Assembly (NCBI RefSeq): GCF_040947875.1
Contig: NZ_JBFRXN010000003.1
Location: 124,001-188,000, forward strand
Source of the DNA: Pseudomonas sp. MYb118
Lineage (GTDB): Bacteria; Pseudomonadota; Gammaproteobacteria; Pseudomonadales; Pseudomonadaceae
Length of the DNA: 64,000 nucleotides
Direction of reading: 5' to 3'
The first letter of the stretch is position 1. The number at the start of each line of letters is the position of its first letter. Below the pieces are notes generated by a model that searched no databases, was not told where the DNA came from, and saw only the letters and a list, made by a program, of their open reading frames with translations. Positions 26,117-33,913 of this stretch are shown here, piece by piece. The position numbers and the translations under genes were made by a program.

Positions 26117-26949
26117 TGGAAGCGACGTATCCAGAAAAGCACAGCAGTGAGATCGAACTGCGGCTGTTGATCGAGGCGATCTACCTCAAGTACAGCTATG
26201 ACTTTCGTGATTACTCCGGGGCGTCGATCAAGCGTCGCGTCCTGCATGCGTTGAGTCAGTTCGAGTGCGCGACCATCTCGGCGCTGCAAGAGAAGGTGCT
26301 GCACGACCCCACGGCGTTCATGCAGTTGCTGCAATTGCTGACGATCCCGGTCAGCGAGATGTTTCGCGACCCTTCGCACTTCCTGGCGATCCGCCGGGAG
26401 GTGGTGCCGCTGCTCAGGACCTACCCCTCGATCAAGATCTGGATCGCCGGGTGCAGCACCGGGGAAGAGGTGTATTCGATGGCCATCCTGCTGCGCGAGG
26501 AAGGCCTGCTCGAGCGCACCATCATCTACGCCACCGACATCAACCCGCGTTCGCTGGAGAAGGCCAAGCAGGGGATCTTTTCCATGGAAAACGTCCGCGC
26601 CTACACTCATAACTACCAGCAGGCCGGTGGCCAGCGCTCGTTCGCCGATTACTACACCGCCGCCTATGGCTACGCGATTTTCGACAAGAGCCTGTGCGAA
26701 AACGTGACCTTCGCCGACCACAGCCTGGCGACCGACAGCGTGTTTTCCGAAACTCAGTTGATTTCGTGTCGTAACGTGTTGATTTACTTTAATAAAAAAC
26801 TGCAGGATCGTGCGTTCGGGCTGTTTCACGAATCGCTGTGTCATCGCGGTTTCCTGGTGCTGGGCAGCAAGGAAACCCCGGACTTTTCCAGCTTCGGCAA
26901 CCAGTTCGAACCCTTGGTCAAACAAGAACGGATCTACCGTAAATCATGA
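26116..26949 (+). CDS. CheR-type protein-glutamate methyltransferase
   Basis: 277 residues from the GTG at 26116, which overlaps the upstream stop (TAGTG) and has AAAGGA in place. Contains the CheR N-terminal helical domain (FRDYSGASIKRRVLHALSQFE) and the SAM-binding domain with IAGCSTGEEVYSMAIL, IYATDINPRSLEKAKQGIF and the LISCRNVLIYF motif. CheR enzymes methylate glutamates of chemoreceptors. No chemoreceptor, CheA or CheW is encoded here, so the target is probably a component of this kinase cluster or a receptor elsewhere. It is translationally coupled to the kinase before it and overlaps CheB by 4 bases. Confidence 0.92.
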   Translation: MEATYPEKHSSEIELRLLIEAIYLKYSYDFRDYSGASIKRRVLHALSQFECATISALQEKVLHDPTAFMQLLQLLTIPVSEMFRDPSHFLAIRREVVPLLRTYPSIKIWIAGCSTGEEVYSMAILLREEGLLERTIIYATDINPRSLEKAKQGIFSMENVRAYTHNYQQAGGQRSFADYYTAAYGYAIFDKSLCENVTFADHSLATDSVFSETQLISCRNVLIYFNKKLQDRAFGLFHESLCHRGFLVLGSKETPDFSSFGNQFEPLVKQERIYRKS

Positions 26950-27539
26950 ACAGTGCAGCCGAACTTCCTCGGGTAAAGGCCATCGTGATCGGTGCCTCAG
27001 CGGGCGGTGTGGAGGCCTTGCTGGGCATCCTCGGGCCGTTGCGTGAAGGCTTTGCGCTGCCGATCATCGTGGTGCTGCACTTGCCGGACGAGCGTCGCAG
27101 CCAGTTGGCCGAGGTGTTCGCCCGGCGTGTGCCGATGCGCGTCGAGGAAGCCGGCGACAAGACCCCGGTCGAGGCCGGCACGCTGTATTTCGCCGCACCG
27201 GGTTATCACCTGTCGGTGGAACATGACCACAGTTTTTCCCTGAGCCTGGAGGACCGCGTGCATTATTCGCGACCGGCCATCGACTTTCTGTTCGAATCGG
27301 CGGCCGATGCCTACGGCCCGGCCCTGGCGGCGGTGCTGCTGACCGGCGCCAACCGCGATGGCGCGCATGGCCTGGCGCAGGTCAAGCGGCATGGGGGGCT
27401 GACCATCGTGCAGGACCCGGCCGATGCGCAGGTCGCAACCATGCCTCTGGCGGCGCTGGACACCCATCAGCCTGACCATGTCCTCCCCATCCACGGCATT
27501 GGCCGTCTGCTTGCCGAGCTGGAACGAATCGCATGCTAA
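26946..27539 (+). CDS. CheB-type methylesterase, catalytic domain only
   Basis: 197 residues. The catalytic domain of CheB without the usual N-terminal receiver: nucleophile in IGASAGGVEALL near residue 17, His in VVLHLPDERRS near residue 43, and the Asp in LLTGANRDGAHGLAQVK near residue 138 (canonical TGMGxDGAxGL; here TGANRDGAHGL). It removes methyl or amide groups from glutamate side chains. The absent receiver implies control by something other than direct phosphorylation, for example by the flanking kinases. Overlaps CheR (ATGA) and the next gene by 7 bases. Confidence 0.92.
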   Translation: MNSAAELPRVKAIVIGASAGGVEALLGILGPLREGFALPIIVVLHLPDERRSQLAEVFARRVPMRVEEAGDKTPVEAGTLYFAAPGYHLSVEHDHSFSLSLEDRVHYSRPAIDFLFESAADAYGPALAAVLLTGANRDGAHGLAQVKRHGGLTIVQDPADAQVATMPLAALDTHQPDHVLPIHGIGRLLAELERIAC

Positions 27540-28714
27540 GTAACATCCAAGCCAAACTGCTGATCGTCGACGATCTGCCGGAAAACCTGTTGGCGCTCGA
27601 AGCGCTGATCAAGCGTGAGGATCGTCAGGTCTTCAAGGCGTTGTCGGCCGACGAGGCCTTGTCGCTGCTGCTGCAACATGAATTCGCCATGGCCATCCTC
27701 GACGTGCAGATGCCCGGCATGAACGGTTTCGAGCTGGCCGAATTGATGCGTGGCACCGAGAAAACCAAGCACATCCCGATCGTGTTCGTCAGCGCCGCCG
27801 GCCGCGAACTGAACTACGCGTTCAAGGGCTACGAAAGTGGCGCCGTGGACTTCCTGCACAAGCCGCTGGACATCCATGCGGTCAAGAGCAAGGTCAATGT
27901 GTTCGTCGAGCTGTACCGCCAGAGCAAGGCCATGCAGCAGCAGGTCGAGGCGCTGGAACGCAGTCGCCGCGAGCAGGAAGCGCTGCTCAAGCAGTTGCAG
28001 AGCACCCAGCTGGAATTGCAGCAGGCGGTGCGCATGCGTGATGACTTCATGTCGATCGTCGCCCATGAGGTGCGCACGCCGCTCAATGGCCTGATTCTGG
28101 AGACGCAGCTGCGCAAGATGCACTTGGCCCGGGATAACGCCTCGGCGTTCACCCTGGACAAGATGCATGCGATGGTCGATCGCGACGAACGGCAGATCAA
28201 GAGCCTGATTCGCCTGATCGAAGACATGCTCGATGTGTCGCGCATTCGCACCGGCAAGTTGTCGATCCGCCCGACACTGTTCGATTTGTCGGAGCTGGTT
28301 CGCACCTTGTTACAGAATTTCGCTGCACAGATCGACGCCGCCGAGTGCACGGTTTCCCTGGACGCGGCGCAACCGGTGCTGGGCAATTGGGACGAATTTC
28401 GCATTGAGCAGGTGATTTCCAACCTGCTGACCAACGCATTGCGCTACGGTGCCAGAAGCCCGATCAGTGTGAAGGTGTACAGTGTGGGGCAGCAGGCACG
28501 GGTGGAAGTGCGCGATTTCGGGATCGGTATTGGCGAGGAGAACCAGAAGCGCATTTTCCAGCAGTTCGAACGGGTGACGGCCAAACACGCGGTCGCCGGG
28601 CTGGGCCTGGGGTTGTTTATTTCAGAACAGATCGTGACCGCCCATGGCGGCACCATCACCGTCGAGAGCCGGATTGGCGAAGGCGCCCTGTTTCGCGTTT
28701 GTCTGCCGCTGTAG
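27533..28714 (+). CDS. Receiver-histidine kinase (REC-HisKA-HATPase)
   Basis: 393 residues. N-terminal receiver (LLIVDDLPENLLALEAL, acceptor in MAILDVQMPGMNGFEL near residue 60), a coiled-coil linker (~125-165), HisKA with His in MSIVAHEVRTPLNGL near residue 183, and HATPase with NLLTNALRYG, RDFGIGIG and GLGLGLFISEQI. No membrane segment, so it is a soluble kinase, probably receiving phosphoryl groups or protein input through its receiver from the upstream hybrid kinase. It overlaps cheB-like by 7 bp and is followed after 77 bp by a single receiver gene. Confidence 0.93.
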   Translation: MLSNIQAKLLIVDDLPENLLALEALIKREDRQVFKALSADEALSLLLQHEFAMAILDVQMPGMNGFELAELMRGTEKTKHIPIVFVSAAGRELNYAFKGYESGAVDFLHKPLDIHAVKSKVNVFVELYRQSKAMQQQVEALERSRREQEALLKQLQSTQLELQQAVRMRDDFMSIVAHEVRTPLNGLILETQLRKMHLARDNASAFTLDKMHAMVDRDERQIKSLIRLIEDMLDVSRIRTGKLSIRPTLFDLSELVRTLLQNFAAQIDAAECTVSLDAAQPVLGNWDEFRIEQVISNLLTNALRYGARSPISVKVYSVGQQARVEVRDFGIGIGEENQKRIFQQFERVTAKHAVAGLGLGLFISEQIVTAHGGTITVESRIGEGALFRVCLPL

Positions 28715-28791
28715 GAAAACAGCCGGACGCACGCAACCTCTGATCGACCCCACGGTCGTATCAGCAGCTATTGACCGAACAAAGGCTTCCC

Positions 28792-29169
28792 ATGAGTGAA
28801 GATGCACAAGACGTCGTACTGATCGTCGAAGATGACCCCTCGATTCTGATGGTGCTGTCGGCCTATCTATCGGGGGAGGGTTATCGGGTGCTGCAGGCCG
28901 AAAACGGCGAGCAGGCCTTCGCGATCCTGGCGAGCAAGCCACACCTGGACATGATGATCACCGATTTCCGCCTGCCGGGCGGGATCTCCGGCGTGCAGAT
29001 CGCCGAACCCGCAGTCAAGCTGCGACCGGAGCTGAAGGTGATCTTCATCAGCGGCTACCCACAGGAAATCCGCGAGACCGACAGCCCGATCACGCGCAAG
29101 GCGCCGATCCTGGCCAAACCGTTCGACCTGGATGTGTTGCAGGAATTGATGCAGGACATGTTGGAGTAG
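28792..29169 (+). CDS. Single-domain response regulator
   Basis: 125 residues from the ATG at 28792 (MSEDAQDVVLIVEDDPSILM). Acidic pocket EDD, acceptor in DMMITDFRLPGGISGVQI near residue 55, Ser in FISGYP and Lys in ILAKPFD. Output domain absent. It ends the kinase/CheR/CheB operon and presumably is one of its phosphorylation targets. A REPIN follows its stop by 8 bp. Confidence 0.9.
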   Translation: MSEDAQDVVLIVEDDPSILMVLSAYLSGEGYRVLQAENGEQAFAILASKPHLDMMITDFRLPGGISGVQIAEPAVKLRPELKVIFISGYPQEIRETDSPITRKAPILAKPFDLDVLQELMQDMLE

Positions 29170-29177
29170 GGATTTAC

Positions 29178-29328
29178 CTGTGGGAGCGAGCCTGCTCGCG
29201 ATAATTTTTGCGCACGATGATGGCTGCCTGATGCCCCGCGGTGTTTTCCAAACCATCGCGAGCAGGCTCGCTCCCACAGAGGGCGCGTGTTGCTTTTGAT
29301 CTTCTGTGGGAGCGAGCCTGCTCGCGAT
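29178..29328. repeat. REPIN plus one extra REP (left part of a split array)
   Basis: A REPIN at 29178-29279 (loop containing GGCTGCCTGATGCCCCGCGG) is followed by the linker TGCTTTTGATCTT and a single left-type REP at 29304-29328, after which the array stops. The same linker and a homologous loop reappear at 33704-33880, on the other side of the RHS/IS3 segment. Confidence 0.9.
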
Positions 29329-29416
29329 ATTCGTCCTACCTGTTATTTCTGTCAGTTGACGGCTGCGGCGCCAAGGCCATAAATGGTCCGATGTATTCGG
29401 CTGGCTGGGCCGTGCC

Positions 29417-32257
29417 ATGCATCGACACACACCGACTGTCGTCGTCCTCGATCCGCGTGGCGCTCTTGTCCGCGAGGTGGCCTATCACCGGCGTTCGGCT
29501 CAGGACGCCATCGAGCCGCGCATTCATCAGCATGTCCATGATGCCCTGGGCCACCTGGTGCAAAGTCGTGACCCCCGGTTTTTTGCCCGCTATGAGCGTG
29601 GCGTCTCGCCACTCGCCAACCAGGCCACGGTCTTCAGTCTGACATCCGGCGTGCTGCTTTCGGACAACGTGGACGCTGGCTGGCGATTGCATCTGGCCGG
29701 GGCGGCGGGCCAGGATCTGGAAAACTGGGATCCGACATTCAATCATCTGCGCACCACCTACGATGCATTGATGCGTCCGGTCAGCGAGTTCGAATCGACC
29801 TCCGGCGCGCAGCGACGCACGGCGTGTTTCACCTACGCCGCTGCTGATGCCCAAGCCGCCCGATACAATGGTTGCGGTCAACTGGTCCGCACCGACGACG
29901 GCGCCGGCAGCGTCTACATGAGGGCGTTCAGCCTGCTTGGCCAGTGCCTTGAGCATGGCCGGCGCTTTCTTGATGATCCGCAACCGCCCGACTGGCCCGA
30001 CGATGAAGCCGAACGTGATGCGCTGCTGGAGCCGCAATCGGCACTGACCCGCCTGCGCCATAACGCGGTGGGCGAATCGACCGGTCACGTCGATGCCATG
30101 GGCAATCAGTACAGGCAACGCCAGACGGTGGGCGGAGCGTTGTCCGGGGCAAGCATCCAGTTGCCGGGCAGTGACGAAGAGCTCGTGCTGGTCAGTGACA
30201 TTCACTACAGCATTTTTGGCGAAATAGCGCAGCAAACGGCCGGGAACGGTGTGATCACTCGCGCCACGTTCGAGCCCGAGACCGGCTGGCTGCAGACCCT
30301 GCACGCGCAGATCCCGGGTGAGGCGCCGCTGCAAAGCCTGGTGTATGCCTACGACCCGCTGGGCAATCCGCTGCGCATCAGTGATGAAGCCCAGCCGATC
30401 CGCTTTTTTCGCCAGCAGCGTGTCGCCGCCATCCAACTCTACCAATACGATACGCTCGGCCAACTGATCGAAGCCACGGGACGACAGCGGGCCAATGTGG
30501 CCTATGGGCCGCAGTTGCCGGCCTTTGTCTCGCCGCCGGATGCCAGCCAGTTGGAGCCGTATCGCCAGACGTTTGCCTACGATCCCGGCGGTAATCTGTT
30601 GACCCTGAATCACCACGCCGCCAGCGGTGACCGTACCGAGCGTACGGCGGTGGCAACGGCGAGTAACCGTAGCCTGCCGTGGGGCGAGGCGGGGCAGGCC
30701 CCGGGGGACGATGAGGTCGAGGCCGCTTATGACCCCAGTGGCAATCTGCGCGCTCTTCAGCGCGGCCAGGTGCTGCAATGGGACGCCCATCATCGCTTGC
30801 GCCAGGTTACCCAGGTGGCCCGGCGTGCGGCGGCCGACGACATGGAGCTGTATGCCTACGACAGCGACGGTCAGCGTGTCCGGAAAATCCGCACGGCAGC
30901 CGCCGCAAGCGTCAATCGACGCCAGGAAACCCGTTACTTGCCGGCGCTGGAAGTCCGCTCCAGCGCGGATGAAGTCTTGCAGGTCATCAGCCTCCAGGCC
31001 GGACGCTGCGCTGTACAGGTCTTGCATTGGGCTACCGGGCGGCCGACGGGCATTGCCCAGGATCAGCTGCGTTTCAGCCTGGCTGACCATCTGGGCTCCG
31101 GGACGCTGGAACTCGACCGGCACGGCGCGTTGATCAGCCACGAATTGCATTTCGCCTATGGGGGGACGGCTTGGTGGGCGGGCCGGGACAGCGTCGAGGC
31201 CGGTTACAAGACGCGCCGTTATTCAGGCAGGGAACGCGATGCGACCGGCCTTTACTACTACGGCGAGCGCTACTACATGCCCTGGCGGCAACGCTGGTTG
31301 AGCGCGGACCCCGGCGGGGTGGTGGATGGGTTGAACCTGTATCGAATGTTGGGGGGCAATCCGATCGGGTATGTGGATGTGGAGGGGTTGGCGAAGGTTC
31401 GCTTTCAAGAGGCCAGGGTACAAGCCTCCGGTCTTGTTCGGGGTGTGGTTGCGGCGACTGCCGGCTATGGTGCGAAGCAGCTGGCGCGAATGGCCTTGCA
31501 AGGTGTTTTGGGGCAAACGGTAAGGCTTCCTCTGGCGTTGATGACGGGGGCGGCAGCGGGTGTTGTCGGGGGCAGGACGGCCGCCCGTGTGCTGGGTAGT
31601 CGTGGCCAATCGGGCGCGTTGGCAACACTGGGAGCTGTGGGCGTCGGTATTGTGAGTGCCAGCGTGGGCGCCGTCGTCGGGCTCAATACACCCGACCCCA
31701 TCGGTGCCCTGCAAGGTGCAGCGAAAAACTGGGGCACTGGTGTCATGGGCAGTCTGGTTTCGGAAATAGGTCCTTCGCGCTCCAATGAAATCGACTCGGG
31801 ACGGTCGCTGGCGGTCAACACCGTTGCCAATCTGAGTGGGAATGTGGCCAAGGGTATGGTGTCGGCTCTGGTGGCGAATCAGGTTCATCCCATCGTGCGC
31901 ACTTTTGTGGGCGGGACCGTTAAAAACCTGGTGGCTGGCTCGATTCGCAAGGCAGGCAAGGTTCCCTCCCGGCTCAACCTGGGCAAAGGTATTCCACTGC
32001 GGCGGCCGACCCGCAAAGATGTCACGGATGCGGGAGCAACGCTGCTTCAACAGGCTACATCAAGCACGCTGTACAAGTTGGCCAATGCAGAGGTCGACCG
32101 AGGATTGACGTTCGTCATGGGGCCCAGGAGCGGTTCGGTCGTTGAGGATGGCCTTTATCGGATCAAACTCGCCAATGAGCTGGGGGCTGTCGGTAAATAC
32201 TTCCTGAAAAATCGACAGACCGGCGTTGTTGCGCCTTCCCCGGTGATACATGTCTGA
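29417..32257 (+). CDS. Orphan Tc-toxin C component-like RHS protein (TccC family)
   Basis: 946 residues. The start, HTPTVVVLDPRGALVREVAYHR, and NHLRTTYDALMRP are the TccC/RHS pattern of insecticidal Tc toxins. RHS/YD repeats run to about residue 600, followed by the hallmark core end YYYGERYYMPWRQRWLSADP and GGVVDGLNLYRMLGGNP (residues ~612-650), including the Asp residues expected for self-cleavage. In TccC this core forms, with TcB, a hollow cocoon containing the C-terminal toxin. The variable C-terminus here (~660-946) has a Gly/Ala-rich hydrophobic stretch (LALMTGAAAGVVGG, GAVGVGIVSASVGAVVG) and no toxin domain I recognise. No TcA or TcB gene is nearby. The ribosome-binding site is poor. 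Confidence 0.85.
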   Translation: MHRHTPTVVVLDPRGALVREVAYHRRSAQDAIEPRIHQHVHDALGHLVQSRDPRFFARYERGVSPLANQATVFSLTSGVLLSDNVDAGWRLHLAGAAGQDLENWDPTFNHLRTTYDALMRPVSEFESTSGAQRRTACFTYAAADAQAARYNGCGQLVRTDDGAGSVYMRAFSLLGQCLEHGRRFLDDPQPPDWPDDEAERDALLEPQSALTRLRHNAVGESTGHVDAMGNQYRQRQTVGGALSGASIQLPGSDEELVLVSDIHYSIFGEIAQQTAGNGVITRATFEPETGWLQTLHAQIPGEAPLQSLVYAYDPLGNPLRISDEAQPIRFFRQQRVAAIQLYQYDTLGQLIEATGRQRANVAYGPQLPAFVSPPDASQLEPYRQTFAYDPGGNLLTLNHHAASGDRTERTAVATASNRSLPWGEAGQAPGDDEVEAAYDPSGNLRALQRGQVLQWDAHHRLRQVTQVARRAAADDMELYAYDSDGQRVRKIRTAAAASVNRRQETRYLPALEVRSSADEVLQVISLQAGRCAVQVLHWATGRPTGIAQDQLRFSLADHLGSGTLELDRHGALISHELHFAYGGTAWWAGRDSVEAGYKTRRYSGRERDATGLYYYGERYYMPWRQRWLSADPGGVVDGLNLYRMLGGNPIGYVDVEGLAKVRFQEARVQASGLVRGVVAATAGYGAKQLARMALQGVLGQTVRLPLALMTGAAAGVVGGRTAARVLGSRGQSGALATLGAVGVGIVSASVGAVVGLNTPDPIGALQGAAKNWGTGVMGSLVSEIGPSRSNEIDSGRSLAVNTVANLSGNVAKGMVSALVANQVHPIVRTFVGGTVKNLVAGSIRKAGKVPSRLNLGKGIPLRRPTRKDVTDAGATLLQQATSSTLYKLANAEVDRGLTFVMGPRSGSVVEDGLYRIKLANELGAVGKYFLKNRQTGVVAPSPVIHV

Positions 32258-32329
32258 TCTGCGCAGTCATGAGGTTGACTGCCTGATGGCCTGCGGTGTT
32301 CTTGAGGCCTTTGGTTGTGGACATATCCG

Positions 32330-32441
32330 TTGCTGCGGTAACGGCCGCTTATGGTTTCGCCCTTACGGCGAGTCCCTTTTGGCAAGCGCCGGACTGCCGG
32401 CCCAGCCAAAAGGAACCAAAAACGCTCGCCCCAGCGTACGG
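32330..32441. repeat. Truncated pseudomonad intergenic repeat cut by IS3-family element
   Basis: The stretch GGTAACGGCCGCTTATGG ... CCAAAAGGAACCAAAAACGC is a sequence I recall as a widespread intergenic repeat of fluorescent pseudomonads. It ends at the left inverted repeat of the IS at 32442. The 70 bp before it (32258-32330) resemble a decayed REPIN loop (GACTGCCTGATGGCCTGCGG). Family assignment is from memory. Confidence 0.45.
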
Positions 32442-32506
32442 TGAACTGGTCTAATGATTCCGGACACTTCTTAAGGGCGATATTATTTCGCGAACTTGGA
32501 GGTTCC

Positions 32507-32812
32507 ATGAACGAAAGAAAAGTCTATACCCGCGAGTTCAAGCTGCAGGCTGCCAGCATGGTGCTTGATGATAACTGCCCGGTTCCAGACGTTTGTGCAT
32601 CGTTGGATATCGGGCCCACCGCTTTACGGCGCTGGGTCGATCAGGTTCGTAAGGAGCGTGAAGGGCAACCAGTCAAAGGCACCAAGGCAATTACTGACGA
32701 TCAGCGCCAGATCCAGGAGCTCAAAGCCAAGATCAAGCGGATGGAGATGGAAGCAGAAATCCTAAAAAAGGCTACCGCTCTCTTGATGTCGGATCCCGAT
32801 CGTTTTCGATGA
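32507..32812 (+). CDS. IS3-family transposase OrfA
   Basis: 101 residues from the ATG at 32507 with GGAGG upstream (CTTGGAGGTTCC). HTH of the IS3 OrfA type: KVYTREFKLQAASMVLDDN, DVCASLDIGPTALRRWVDQ, then a leucine-zipper helix (QIQELKAKIKRMEMEAEILKKA). A heptamer A_AAA_AAG at 32764-32770 lies in the correct phase (CTA AAA AAG) for a -1 ribosomal frameshift; the -1 frame is open from 32770 into orfB, giving an OrfAB fusion transposase. OrfA alone usually represses or modulates transposition. Confidence 0.92.
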   Translation: MNERKVYTREFKLQAASMVLDDNCPVPDVCASLDIGPTALRRWVDQVRKEREGQPVKGTKAITDDQRQIQELKAKIKRMEMEAEILKKATALLMSDPDRFR

Positions 32813-33645
32813 TCGCGGAGCTAAGAGAGTCATTCCCGACGGCCGTGGTGTGTCGTGTGTTCGATGTGAAGCGCAGCAGCTTTTACGAGTGGATTCAGCG
32901 GCGTGCCAAGCCACGAATCGAACGTGAAGAACTCAAATCGAAAGTCGTTGCATTGCACAACCAAAGCCGCGAAGCCATGGGCTCCAGGATGATCAGCAAG
33001 GGCCTGAAGTCCCAAGATATTGAAGCAGGAAGAAACCTGGTCAGAGCACTGATGAGGGAGGCCAACATTGTCAGTAAACAACGCCAGCCACATCCATTTA
33101 GATCCAAGGGCGTGGAGGCATTTGTCGCGCCTAATCGGCTCAAACGCAACTTCAAACCAACTGCAATCAATCAGGTTTGGTGCGGCGACGTTACCAGCCT
33201 GATGGTGGGAAAACGCTGGATTCATCTGGCCATCGTGATCGATTTGTATGCTCGCAGGGTCATTGGTTGGGCTTTCTCTCTGGTCAATGACGCCAACCTG
33301 GTCAGCAAAGCGCTACGCATGGCAACAGCGGTACGGACGTGTCCTCCAGGGCTGGTGTTTCACTCGGGTCAGGGCTGTCAGTACACCAGCCACAAATGTC
33401 AAGATGAGCTGACGCGCCACGGCATTTTGCAAAGCATGAGCCATCGGGGCCAATGCTGGGATAACGCCCCAACAGAGCGTTTTTTCGGCACACTGAAGTC
33501 AGAGTGGGTACCTCGCAATGGCTACAACCTGATCGAGGAGGCGAAAACGGACATGGTGCGCTTCTTCATGTACTACAACCGCACCAGGCTCCACAGCTAC
33601 AACAACTACCTGTCGCCAATAGCCATGGAGCAAAAAGCGGCATAG
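32809..33645 (+). CDS. IS3-family transposase OrfB with catalytic Asp replaced by Gly
   Basis: 278 residues, overlapping orfA by 4 bp (ATGA). rve-type integrase core: first Asp in NQVWCGDVTSLM near residue 125, third acidic residue in WDNAPTERFFGTLKSE near residue 225. The second position normally reads HSDQG; here it is VFHSGQGCQYTS, with a GGT codon (Gly, residue 187) at 33367-33369. That Asp coordinates catalytic metal, and a single A-to-G change (GAT to GGT) explains the loss. Unless this subgroup uses a different residue, the transposase should be inactive. Otherwise the ORF is full length and intact. Confidence 0.92.
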   Translation: MIAELRESFPTAVVCRVFDVKRSSFYEWIQRRAKPRIEREELKSKVVALHNQSREAMGSRMISKGLKSQDIEAGRNLVRALMREANIVSKQRQPHPFRSKGVEAFVAPNRLKRNFKPTAINQVWCGDVTSLMVGKRWIHLAIVIDLYARRVIGWAFSLVNDANLVSKALRMATAVRTCPPGLVFHSGQGCQYTSHKCQDELTRHGILQSMSHRGQCWDNAPTERFFGTLKSEWVPRNGYNLIEEAKTDMVRFFMYYNRTRLHSYNNYLSPIAMEQKAA

Positions 33646-33683
33646 CCACCGTAATCGGTGTCCGGGATTACTTGACCAGTTCA

Positions 33684-33880
33684 TGCTCGCTCCTACAGGG
33701 GGTTGCGGGATGCTTTTGATCTTCTGTGGGAGCGAGCCTGCTCGCGATGGTCGTCAACGATGACGCGGGCTGCCTGAATGCCCGCGGTGTCCGGTCTACC
33801 ATCGCGAGCAAGCTCGCTCCTACAGGGGATTGCGGGATGCTTTTGATCTTCTGTGGGAGCGAGCCTGCTCGCGATGATGG
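33684..33880. repeat. Truncated REP, REPIN and single REP (right part of a split array)
   Basis: The IS abuts the last 15 bp of a REP (GCTCGCTCCTACAG, to about 33698). A full REPIN follows at 33724-33825 and a left-type REP at 33851-33875. The linker TTGCGGGATGCTTTTGATCTT recurs with a period of 127 bp. It matches the array left of the RHS gene. Confidence 0.9.
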
Positions 33881-33913
33881 TTAACGATGACGGGGGCTGT
33901 CTGAGGATTGGTT

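Larger units (their letters stand above)
32442..33683 (+). mobile_element. IS3-family insertion sequence, 1242 bp
   Basis: Bounded by imperfect inverted repeats of ~26 bp: the left starts TGAACTGGTCTAATGATTCC at 32442, the right end (reverse strand) starts TGAACTGGTCAAGTAATCCC at 33683, both continuing CCGGACAC. It carries overlapping orfA and orfB in the IS3-family arrangement with an A_AAA_AAG slippery site at 32764-32770. No target-site duplication is visible: the left flank ends ...TACGG, the right begins TGCTCGCTCC (the 3' half of a REP). The flanks are unrelated, which points to a deletion or recombination after insertion. Confidence 0.9.

Noticed and set aside
29336..31150. Minus-strand frame of about 600 codons opposite the RHS gene
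   Set aside because: No family signature; the plus-strand frame carries the RHS core motifs.
32442..33683. A target-site duplication for the IS3 element
   Set aside because: The bases immediately outside the two inverted repeats (CGG and TGC) do not match at 3, 4 or 5 bp.
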